Under the pieces are notes generated by a model, which was not told where the DNA came from, did not search any database, and worked only from the letters and a program-made list of their open reading frames with translations. The position numbers and the translations under genes are program-made. This document shows, in pieces, positions 18,228 to 26,281 of a DNA stretch of 64,000 nt. Positions within the stretch are counted from its first letter, which is position 1, and every line of letters starts with the position of its first letter. This DNA comes from Mucilaginibacter sp. KACC 22773 (lineage in GTDB: Bacteria > Bacteroidota > Bacteroidia > Sphingobacteriales > Sphingobacteriaceae), in assembly GCF_028736215.1 (NCBI RefSeq), contig NZ_CP117883.1:4464001-4528000 (forward strand), in the 5' to 3' direction.

Positions 18228-21200
18228 TTAAAACGTAGCCTGTACACCTATTAAGTAAGTTTTTTGATTAGCCGGATAGTTACCAAAATCAATACCGAAG
18301 TTAGTGTTGTTGTTCAGGTCAGATGGCTGGATCTCAGGATCTAAACCTTTATATTTTGTTATGGTAAACAAGTTGGCACCTTGTAAATAGACCCTTAGCC
18401 TTGATATACCTATTTGTTTAACTTGTGAATTTGGAATGCTATAGCCCAAAGTTAACGTTTTTAACCTTAGGTATGATCCGCTCTCCATATAATATGAATT
18501 GAAAACAGCAGTATTGCTAAAGTTTGCAGCTGCAGTTAAAACTGGAATTGAGGCATTTTGATTAGAAGGAGTCCATGAGTTAGCTAAAATTCCCTTTGAA
18601 ACACCACCTTTAAATACCTGCGGAAAATCTGTCCAGTATTTTACGTAGTTAATATTCTGGTTACCTTTTGAACCGTAGAAGAACGCATTAAAATCAAAGT
18701 TTTTATAGTTAGCATTCAGCGTAAAACCATATGTAAAATCCGGGTTAGGGTTACCGAAGAAAGTTCTGTCATCTGTCGTGATCTTACCATCGCCATTGAC
18801 ATCTTTGTATTTAAAGAAACCGGGAGCAGCACTTTCCTGCGTAGGAGAACTGCTTACATCGGCTGCATCTCTGAATAAGCCCTGAACTACGTATCCAAAG
18901 AACTCTCCCATTGGCTGACCTGGCTGAAACCTTGTAAATGAACCAATACGGGTTGAGCCGGCACTATTAAAATCGTAGTATTTTTTTCCTTCTGGTAAGC
19001 TGACAACCCTGCTTTTATAACTGGTTATGTTACCTGTTATATCGAATTTAAAATCCCTGCCAACATTACCATGGTAGGTAACGTTAAGGTCGAAACCTTT
19101 GTTACTGATGTTACCGGCATTTACGAAAGCTGGTGTAGCACCACCGCCTACGTTAGATACACTTGGCTGGAAAAGCAGGTTTTTGATATCCTTTTTGTAA
19201 AGTTCAAAACCAATTTCCAGTTTATTGTTCATCACCGTTGCATCAAAACCAATGTTGGTAACCTTGTCTGTTTCCCAGGTAGTAAATTCGTTACCAACTT
19301 GTGAACGGTAAATACCTAATACAGCGCTGTTACCGGTTCCGTTAATGTCATAGTATGAATTCTGTGGGTTTGCAGCAAATAAATTAGTAGCATTGAATTT
19401 ATTAATGTTACTGATAGAACCCAAACCACCGTAACCACCGCGGAGTTTTAAGTCATTTAACCAGCTAACATTCTTCAGGAAAGATTCCTGTGAAATCCTC
19501 CAGCCAGCAGTTACCGAGTAGAATGTACCGTAACGATGTGCGGGAGCAAACACTGATGCACCATCACGACGTAAGGTACCACTCAACAGGTACTTATCAT
19601 TGTAGGCATAATCTAACTTGCCAAAATATGAGTAAAGCCTCAAATAATTGATATCAATATTCTGGTTGCTTTGGCCTGCAGGTGAACCAGTATCCAAATC
19701 TACATAAACAGGAGTGGTAGATACAGTATAGTTTGACCTGCCTGCACGCATACCTCTTTGGTTATAGTTTTTGGCTTCTTCACCAATTAAAATTTTAACA
19801 TCGTGTTTACCAAATTTCTGATTGTAGGTAACCGTGTTTGTCCAGATCCAGGTGCTGGCGTAGCCGGCGCTCTCTGAGAATGTATTAGGGTTGGTGTTAC
19901 CCTCAGCGTTTTCAACCGCAGTTGGGTTAAAGCTCCAGTAGTAATAATTTTCAAATGTACCACCAATGCTTGTACGGGCAGTAAAATGTTTCAGAAAATC
20001 AACTTCGGCAAATATATTTCCCTGCATTGTCCAGTTATAACCTTTATTATCCAGCGCGCGTGTACGTATCGCAACAGGATTTGATGAGTTACTTAAACCG
20101 GCTGATTTTGTACCTGCAAAGTTACCCATGATATCATAAACAGGGATTACAGGAGGCTGGCGATAGGTGTATGAAATAGCATTACCTTCATTTTGGTTAC
20201 CAATTGTTGGGTTATCCTTATGAAATAAGTAAGCATTTTCACCAATGCGGATATGATCACCAATTGCAAAATTTGTATTTACACGCATTGCATAACGCTT
20301 AAGATAGGTGTTAAGCAACGTACCTTTTTCATTAAGGTAATTTACCGACATTAAATAACTCGATTTATCGCCACCACCGCTTGCAGTGATGTTATGGAAT
20401 GTTCTTGGTGCAGATTTAAACACTTCATGAAACCAATCTGTACCAACTTTATTGGTTTTGGTGATCTGGTTGCTGTTAATGTTATAAGTTGCAGGGTTTG
20501 TACCCGGATCGCCTTCATTGGCTGCAGTTGGGGTAATATAATCTTTCAATATTGCGCCGCCGGTACCAGGATATTGTACGCTACCTACTGATCTTTGGAG
20601 CGCATCGGCATATTCCTGGCTACCTGCCATACGGAAACCATCGCTAAGCGGTTTTTGACTTCCATAATAAGCATCGTAAGTAATGGTTGCTCTGCCCGAT
20701 TTACCTTTTTTGGTTGTGATAACTACCACACCGTTTGAACCTTGCACACCATAGATAGCTGCAGAACCCGCATCTTTCAATACCTGGATAGATTCAATAT
20801 CATTAGCGTTGATATCTTCAAACTTTCCTTGCACACCATCAATTACGTACAATGGGCTTGAGTTACCGGTTGATGTAATACCACGCACGCGCACAGCACT
20901 ACCACCACCTGGCTGACCACTATTGATTACAGTAACACCTGCCGCCTGACCTTGCAATAACGCTGCTGCCTGGCCGCCTGGTACCGTTTTTAAGTTGGCA
21001 ACGTTAACAACAGCAACCGAACCGGTGATGTCTTTTTTACGTTGCGAACCGTAACCTGTTACCACCACCTCATTCAGTGCATTGCTGCCTGCAACAAGTG
21101 TAACAGTGATGTTGGTACTTGCACCAATTTTAACTTCCTGGCTTTGATAGCCAATGTACGATACCACGAGCGTTTGGCCCGGGCTTAATGTAAGGGTGAA

Positions 21201-21395
21201 TTCACCGTTAACATCAGTTACTGCGCCTGTAGTAGATCCCTGGATGCGTACCGACGCTCCAATGATCGGTAATTTGTCATCGCTGCCGATAACTTTACCT
21301 TTGTACTTTGTTTGGGCTGTAACTACCAATGAAGAAACCAGGCAGCATAATAGCACGCCAAGCATTCTTCCTTTTAGGAGTAAACTTTTAAACAT
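18228..21395 (-). CDS. SusC/RagA family TonB-linked outer-membrane transporter
   Basis: A 1055-residue TonB-dependent transporter. Order: signal peptide (about 1-28), CarboxypepD_reg-like domain (KVIGSDDKLPIIGASVRIQG, about 33-110), plug domain (LNEVVVTGYGSQRKKDITG, then VYIIDG-type block LYVIDGVQGKFEDINANDIESIQVLKD), and a 22-strand barrel ending in the usual aromatic residue (VQATF). There is no N-terminal STN domain, unlike the second SusC in this window, so it is not expected to signal to an anti-sigma factor. It imports ligand presented by the adjacent SusD. A long AT-rich upstream region carries a hairpin and a candidate operator. Confidence 0.95.
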   Translation of the reverse strand: MFKSLLLKGRMLGVLLCCLVSSLVVTAQTKYKGKVIGSDDKLPIIGASVRIQGSTTGAVTDVNGEFTLTLSPGQTLVVSYIGYQSQEVKIGASTNITVTLVAGSNALNEVVVTGYGSQRKKDITGSVAVVNVANLKTVPGGQAAALLQGQAAGVTVINSGQPGGGSAVRVRGITSTGNSSPLYVIDGVQGKFEDINANDIESIQVLKDAGSAAIYGVQGSNGVVVITTKKGKSGRATITYDAYYGSQKPLSDGFRMAGSQEYADALQRSVGSVQYPGTGGAILKDYITPTAANEGDPGTNPATYNINSNQITKTNKVGTDWFHEVFKSAPRTFHNITASGGGDKSSYLMSVNYLNEKGTLLNTYLKRYAMRVNTNFAIGDHIRIGENAYLFHKDNPTIGNQNEGNAISYTYRQPPVIPVYDIMGNFAGTKSAGLSNSSNPVAIRTRALDNKGYNWTMQGNIFAEVDFLKHFTARTSIGGTFENYYYWSFNPTAVENAEGNTNPNTFSESAGYASTWIWTNTVTYNQKFGKHDVKILIGEEAKNYNQRGMRAGRSNYTVSTTPVYVDLDTGSPAGQSNQNIDINYLRLYSYFGKLDYAYNDKYLLSGTLRRDGASVFAPAHRYGTFYSVTAGWRISQESFLKNVSWLNDLKLRGGYGGLGSISNINKFNATNLFAANPQNSYYDINGTGNSAVLGIYRSQVGNEFTTWETDKVTNIGFDATVMNNKLEIGFELYKKDIKNLLFQPSVSNVGGGATPAFVNAGNISNKGFDLNVTYHGNVGRDFKFDITGNITSYKSRVVSLPEGKKYYDFNSAGSTRIGSFTRFQPGQPMGEFFGYVVQGLFRDAADVSSSPTQESAAPGFFKYKDVNGDGKITTDDRTFFGNPNPDFTYGFTLNANYKNFDFNAFFYGSKGNQNINYVKYWTDFPQVFKGGVSKGILANSWTPSNQNASIPVLTAAANFSNTAVFNSYYMESGSYLRLKTLTLGYSIPNSQVKQIGISRLRVYLQGANLFTITKYKGLDPEIQPSDLNNNTNFGIDFGNYPANQKTYLIGVQATF

Positions 21396-21482
21396 GAGAT
21401 TGAGATTTAGTTGATTAATATATTTGATTTAAGATCTTGGACGATTTTGGTGTTTTTTAAGTTTGCAGTTGAACTATGACAT

Positions 21483-21526
21483 GCCTCGTCATGATTTTTT
21501 TGGTGAGAACAAAAAAATCATGAGGC
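21483..21526. repeat. Inverted repeat / hairpin in the susC leader
   Basis: TCATGATTTTTTT (21489-21501) and AAAAAAATCATGA (21511-21523) are perfect 13-base arms around a 9-base loop, extended by GGC pairing after a small bulge. It lies about 90-130 bp upstream of the susC start and would form a leader hairpin if transcribed. Confidence 0.65.
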
Positions 21527-21751
21527 TTGACAGCATAATGCTGACAGGTGAAATTTGAAGATTTTAAAATGTTGGAATGTAAAAGTCTTATCATATGTGA
21601 ACTTCCTGTAACAAATTTAACTTATCCCCGTTACCCTGGTTTCACGCCTCTTAAAACTTAAGTGTACGTGAACAATGTTATAATACTATCAGAATTTGTA
21701 TGGTTCCTGGCATTCCAGAAATTTATATTGGCTATGCATCTAATGTAAAGA

Positions 21752-21770
21752 GAGTGTATTGTTTACACAA
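21752..21770. promoter_or_regulatory. Candidate operator upstream of susC (related to the bglX/regulator palindrome)
   Basis: GAGTGTA-TTGTT-TACACAA: inverted arms GTGTA/TACAC with a 5-bp spacer. The right half TACACAA is identical to that of the 24758-24778 site and the spacer length is the same. The left half is degenerate. It lies about 360 bp upstream of the susC ATG. Confidence 0.45.
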
Positions 21771-22200
21771 GTGAAAAATGAAGATTTACAAATTAATTAT
21801 TTATAAACCCTAAAAGACAATAAAATTACAAATTGTGAATATTTTATTAATAAATCATTAATAAAACCCCATATTATTTAAAAATTATGCAAAGGTTAAA
21901 TAACCACACAACAAACAATTTGCAATTGAGGAACGCTCTAATCGCGCATCTTTAATGCAGCTGCCTTTAAACCTCCATTTTTTTTACTGTATTGATGCTA
22001 TAATAATGTTACAAAAGCCGGTGAACCTTAGTGTTAAAATATCATCATGATTTAGCAAAAATGTCATTACAACATTTATTATTCTATTGGTTTTTAACTG
22101 TAATACAAACATTTATAAATAAAATAATAAGTGTTATGCCAACATTTCTTAATTTATAAACCCGTGCAAACAATGTCAAAAAAAACCTATTTATAAGCAA

Positions 22201-22235
22201 AAAAGCACCGCACTTTAAAACGCGCGGTGCTTTTT
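22201..22235. terminator. Terminator downstream of bglX
   Basis: AAAAGCACCGC (22201-22211) pairs with GCGGTGCTTTTT (22224-22235): an 11-bp stem with A/T runs on both sides, so it works in either direction. It lies about 90 bp after the bglX stop. Confidence 0.75.
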
Positions 22236-22322
22236 ATATGATGGACTTAGTTATATAACCAATGAACATCGGCCATATGCTATATATTATTTAAATATAA
22301 TCCATGCTGAAATGTGTGGCTT

Positions 22323-24629
22323 TTATTTGTTCCACCAAACTGATGCCGCATGGGTATCGGTTGAGTTTGTACCTATCTCAATTACAAATTTGCCTGGCTC
22401 CCAATCGTACTTCAGCTGGCTGTTATAAAACTTCAATTGCTCGGGTGTAATGGAAAAACTTACCTCTTTAGACTCGCCTGGCTGTAGGCTTATTTTCTTA
22501 AAATTTTTCAACTCTTTAACCGAGCGGCTTATACTTGCAACAGGGTCGCTAATGTATAGCTGTACAACTTCTTCGCCCGCATATTTGCCGGTATTGGTAA
22601 CTGTTACTGTTGCAGTTAGCGTTTCGTTGCCTTTAAGCGTAGTTTTACTCAACTTAACATCGCTGTAGCCAAAAGTTGTATAGCTTAGCCCATATCCAAA
22701 AGGATAAAGCGGATCATTGGAAATATCCAGGTAATTTGATTTAAACTTAGTTGGCCCGCTGGTGTACGGACGGCCAGTGTTTTTGTGGTTATAATATATA
22801 GGTATCTGCCCTACACTGCGCGGAAAAGTTGCTGTGAGTTTTCCGGCGGGGTTGTATTGGCCAAATAAAACATCAGCAATAGCATTGCCTGCTTCGGTGC
22901 CGGGCGCCCAAACATCCAATATAGCGCTTGCGTGCTCGTTTTCCCAGGTTAAAGTAAGCGGGCGGCCGTTAAACAGCACAATAACCATTGGCTTACCTAA
23001 TTTAGACAATGCCTTCAGCATATTTTTTTGCGGCTCCGGGACATCAATATCCGACCGGCTTGATGATTCGCCCGACATACTTTGCGACTCCCCTACCACC
23101 GCCACAATCACATCCGATTTGTTGGCAGCATCAATAGCCTCCTTCAAAAGTTCATCAGCAGGTTTAGGATCTATTGTAACCATTCCGGGGCCAAAATTGA
23201 GTCGTTTTATAAATTCAGTATCCTCGGTAATGTTTGATCCTTTGGCATAATTGATCGTAACACCATCGCCAACAACATTTTTAATGCCCTGCATCACGCT
23301 GATTGACTTTTGCCATTCGCCGGCTAATATCCAGGTGCCCAGCATATCGCGCTGGTTATTGGCCAGCGGGCCAACAAGCGCTATACTACCCGTTTTTTTA
23401 AGCGGCAGCGTTTGGTTATCGTTTTTTAACAATACAAACGAACGTTTGGTAATTTCCCTGGCAGCAGAAAGATTCGCCTCAGACATCACATCCGTTTTTT
23501 CGCGCGCTGCATCCATTGATTTGTAGGGGTTATCAAACAAACCCAATTTATACTTGGCCTCTAACACACGGCGACAGGCCTGGTCAATATCAAATTGGGT
23601 TATCTTCTTTTCCTGTAATGATTTTTTTAGCGTGGTTAAAAAGCCTTCGCCAACCATATCCATATCCAGCCCGGCTTTTAACGCCAGGGCCGATACCGTT
23701 TGCAAATTACCAAGACCATGCGCTTCCATTTCGTTAACTGCAGTGTAGTCCGATACCACGAAACCTTTAAAGCCCCATTGCTTGCGCAACAAATCGGTAA
23801 GCAGCCATTGGTTACCTGTTGCGGGTACACCGTCAACGGTATTAAATGAGCTCATGAAGCTACCTGCACCCGCATCAACGGCCGCTTTGTAAGGCGGCAG
23901 GTAATCCTGGTACATTTTAATACGGCTCATATCAACGGTATTGTATTCGCGGCCGGCTTCCGCGCCTCCATATAAAGCAAAGTGTTTTACGCAGGCCATA
24001 ACCGCATCGGCATTTTTCAGGCTTGCACCCTGGTAACCCTGTACCATAGCCTTTGCCACCTGCCCGCCGTACCATGGGTCTTCACCAGCACCTTCTGATA
24101 TCCGGCCCCAGCGTGCATCGCGGGCGATATCAACCATGGGCGAAAACACCCAGCTTAAGCCCTCGGCGGTTGCTTCTTTTGCTGCAATATGTGCCGACTG
24201 TTTGATCAGGTCCAGGTCCCACGTTGCCGACATGCCCAACGGAATTGGAAAAATAGTGCGATGGCCATGGATAACATCCAACCCAAAAATCAACGGAATA
24301 TGTAGCCGGGAGTTTTTAACAGCTGCTTCCTGTACTTCTTTGGTATGATCGACGCCCCAAATGCCAAATACCCCACCAATAGCGCCCTTTTTAATTTTAT
24401 CCTCTACACCTTTATTAACTACCGATCCTGTGGTTGGCGCACCGATGGTTACCAGGTTTAACTGGCCGATTTTTTCGTCGAGCGTCATTTTTTTCATCAA
24501 ACCGCTCACAAAAACATCCATTTTGGCATCCTCGGTTTTATTTTGAGCCAACACCCGGTTAAAAGGCAATAACGCTACGCAAAGCGGAATAACCCTGGCT
24601 ATAAGTTGAGTTGAAAAATATTTGTTCAT
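22323..24629 (-). CDS. bglX: Periplasmic beta-glucosidase, GH3
   Basis: A 768-residue GH3 enzyme with an N-terminal signal peptide (cleavage near NRVLAQ, residue 29). The (beta/alpha)8 domain carries KHFALYGGAEAGREYN and the nucleophile D294 in GFVVSDYTAV. The second domain has the probable acid/base E521 in SMSGESSSRSDI. A fibronectin-III-like domain ends the protein (VTVTNTGKYAGEEVVQLYI). Length and order match BglX, which removes terminal beta-glucose from gluco-oligosaccharides. It is divergently transcribed from a NUDIX/NrtR-type regulator; the 198-bp gap contains a strong palindrome, implying direct sugar-responsive control. Confidence 0.93.
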   Translation of the reverse strand: MNKYFSTQLIARVIPLCVALLPFNRVLAQNKTEDAKMDVFVSGLMKKMTLDEKIGQLNLVTIGAPTTGSVVNKGVEDKIKKGAIGGVFGIWGVDHTKEVQEAAVKNSRLHIPLIFGLDVIHGHRTIFPIPLGMSATWDLDLIKQSAHIAAKEATAEGLSWVFSPMVDIARDARWGRISEGAGEDPWYGGQVAKAMVQGYQGASLKNADAVMACVKHFALYGGAEAGREYNTVDMSRIKMYQDYLPPYKAAVDAGAGSFMSSFNTVDGVPATGNQWLLTDLLRKQWGFKGFVVSDYTAVNEMEAHGLGNLQTVSALALKAGLDMDMVGEGFLTTLKKSLQEKKITQFDIDQACRRVLEAKYKLGLFDNPYKSMDAAREKTDVMSEANLSAAREITKRSFVLLKNDNQTLPLKKTGSIALVGPLANNQRDMLGTWILAGEWQKSISVMQGIKNVVGDGVTINYAKGSNITEDTEFIKRLNFGPGMVTIDPKPADELLKEAIDAANKSDVIVAVVGESQSMSGESSSRSDIDVPEPQKNMLKALSKLGKPMVIVLFNGRPLTLTWENEHASAILDVWAPGTEAGNAIADVLFGQYNPAGKLTATFPRSVGQIPIYYNHKNTGRPYTSGPTKFKSNYLDISNDPLYPFGYGLSYTTFGYSDVKLSKTTLKGNETLTATVTVTNTGKYAGEEVVQLYISDPVASISRSVKELKNFKKISLQPGESKEVSFSITPEQLKFYNSQLKYDWEPGKFVIEIGTNSTDTHAASVWWNK

Positions 24630-24757
24630 TTTTTAAATTTACGTTGCAGGGATAATGATTAACCAAATTTGGACAGGTAAAAGCGCGATTAAGCCCTTAC
24701 ATAACTATTTAATTAAAAATCATCGCTTATAATTGGCTATAACACAACAACAAAATG

Positions 24758-24778
24758 ATTGTGTATAAAGTACACAAT
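24758..24778. promoter_or_regulatory. Palindromic operator in the bglX / NUDIX-regulator gap
   Basis: ATTGTGTA-TAAAG-TACACAAT: perfect 8-bp inverted arms with a 5-bp spacer, the best palindrome in the divergent promoter region. NrtR-type regulators of Bacteroidota bind such sites near their own gene and target sugar genes, so this is the probable operator. Confidence 0.65.
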
Positions 24779-24806
24779 TGTAATTATTATAATTAAATAA
24801 TCAAAG

Positions 24807-24814
24807 TATTTTTG
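24807..24814 (+). promoter_or_regulatory. Putative -7 promoter element of the NUDIX regulator
   Basis: TATTTTTG matches TAnnTTTG and ends 13 bp before the ATG at 24828. There is no good -33 TTG at normal spacing. The operator lies about 30 bp upstream. Confidence 0.4.
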
Positions 24815-24827
24815 TAGAATAGCAAAA

Positions 24828-25589
24828 ATGTTGACCAGAGAAGAACTTATTGAGTACAGCGACGAGGCCCGTAAAAACTACCTTGAGCATATTTCTATTG
24901 ATTGTGTTGTTTTTGGCTTTCACGAAGGCCAGATGAAAATACTGCTGCTTAAAAACATAGGAGAAGAAAAATGGTACCTGCCAGGTGGCTTTGTGCTTAA
25001 GCGCGAACCTATTGAAATGGCTGCCAACCGCATTTTAAAAGAGCGTACCGGCCTCGACCAGATATTTTTGCAGCAATTTCACGTATTTGGCGATCCCGAC
25101 AGGTCGAAAGTTCACAACGAGATGTATAGCAATATGCTGCCACCTGAAAAGAACTGGTTTTCGGGCCGTTTTTTAACAATAGGATATTATGCGCTGGTTG
25201 ATTTTTTTGAGGTTAACCCGCAACATGACAAATTTTCGGAGTTATGTACCTGGCGCGACCTGGACGACATGCCCCCATTGGAGCTTGATCATCAACTGAT
25301 ATTTAAAACCGCCCTTGATACGTTACGCCTTCAGCTAAATTACCAGCCCATTGGCTATAACCTGATGCCCAAAGAGTTTACCATGCCCGAGTTGCAAAAA
25401 CTATATGAAACCATACTGGGTAAAAAACTGGACCGCCGCAACTTTCAGCGCCGAATTTTGGGCTTTGGCATCCTGAACCGTGCAGAACAACCCCGTAAGG
25501 GAGGCGCCCATAAAGCGCCCTATTTATATTCGTTTGATTTGGAAGGATATAAACATGCGCTGACTGAGGGCTTCAAAGGAGGATGGTGA
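24828..25589 (+). CDS. NUDIX-domain transcriptional regulator (NrtR/AraR-type)
   Basis: A 253-residue protein with an N-terminal NUDIX fold (about 25-160) and a C-terminal winged helix (about 175-240, FTMPELQKLYETILGKKLDRRNFQRRIL). The NUDIX box is present in outline (GGFVLKREPIEMAANRILK) but the catalytic RE and EE positions are RI and ER, so hydrolysis is unlikely. This is the pattern of NrtR-family sugar sensors such as Bacteroidota AraR, in which the NUDIX domain binds an effector and the winged helix binds DNA. It is divergent from bglX. Similar palindromes lie here and upstream of susC, suggesting it controls the whole saccharide locus. The effector is unknown. Confidence 0.85.
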   Translation: MLTREELIEYSDEARKNYLEHISIDCVVFGFHEGQMKILLLKNIGEEKWYLPGGFVLKREPIEMAANRILKERTGLDQIFLQQFHVFGDPDRSKVHNEMYSNMLPPEKNWFSGRFLTIGYYALVDFFEVNPQHDKFSELCTWRDLDDMPPLELDHQLIFKTALDTLRLQLNYQPIGYNLMPKEFTMPELQKLYETILGKKLDRRNFQRRILGFGILNRAEQPRKGGAHKAPYLYSFDLEGYKHALTEGFKGGW

Positions 25590-25701
25590 TTTTTTTAATT
25601 ATTGAATTACTTAATTAGTGATTTAGTGAATTGGGCCTTAGGGAAGATCCTTTCGATAAATCCTTAATACCTACCCATTACATGTTATAAACAGCCCCTG
25701 T

Positions 25702-25793
25702 TGTCATTCTGAACGGAGTGAAGAATCTGTTAATCGACATGCATCGCTGACGGAAAAGTTCGCGAATAGATCCTTCACTACGTTCAGGAAGAC
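25702..25793. repeat. Dispersed intergenic repeat, copy A (opposite orientation to 40147)
   Basis: The right part of this 315-bp spacer contains, on the complementary strand, CCTGAACGTAGTGAAGG and ATCTATTCGCGAACTTTTC, nearly identical to 40153-40189. The left part has CTGAACGGAGTGAAGAATC, so the element is itself an imperfect inverted repeat. No gene is visible in 25590-25904. Confidence 0.75.
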
Positions 25794-25904
25794 AATTCTC
25801 TTATTGCATGTCATTGCGAAATTTTGCCACTCAGGATGACAGTGAAATTGGAATTGTAAAATTTTGAAACAAGTTTAACCACTTGCAGGAATTCGCCCAA
25901 CAGC

Positions 25905-26141
25905 CTACTCTGCCAAATACTCCATTTTTACCTGTACATTCAGGCTTTCGCTCATTTTGGCAAACTGGCCCGAGTTGCGCGTAAAATCAGGATCGGTATC
26001 CATGTACATATTGGTAATTTTTACCATTTCGGGGTGCTTATCGGTGCCTATATTATAAGTAAGGCCTTCGCCGCTCTCTAAACTTTGCTTAAGTTCCAGG
26101 TATTGCTTACCTGTTATAATGATCATTTTTTCTGCGGTCAT
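25905..26141 (-). CDS. Small hypothetical protein, 78 aa
   Basis: An uncharacterised 78-residue, hydrophilic protein without signal peptide or membrane segment (MTAEKMIIITGKQYLEL...). The N-terminus may begin at Met1 or Met6. The even charge distribution and plausible codon use suggest a real gene, and its divergent position 140 bp from the M1 peptidase gives it its own promoter region. I recognise no family or motif. It could be a small cytoplasmic regulator, but nothing in the sequence shows this. Confidence 0.5.
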   Translation of the reverse strand: MTAEKMIIITGKQYLELKQSLESGEGLTYNIGTDKHPEMVKITNMYMDTDPDFTRNSGQFAKMSESLNVQVKMEYLAE

Positions 26142-26281
26142 ATGGTTGTTATAATTGGTACTACTTAAACGGGCACAAATAGTTTTAAGTTATGTAATAT
26201 TTATGCATTAAAGCTGCTATGCTAACCGGGGTATATTCCTGTTTATTATATTTACGTCAAATATAGATATAAACTACCTTC

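Larger units (their letters stand above)
21396..22200. other. Long AT-rich control region upstream of susC
   Basis: About 800 bp with no convincing gene. It holds a strong hairpin (21483-21526), a palindrome resembling the operator next to the NUDIX regulator (21752-21770), and very AT-rich DNA from about 21780 to 22190. Its length suggests a long susC leader, distant regulation, or decayed sequence; I could not assign the promoter. Confidence 0.5.
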
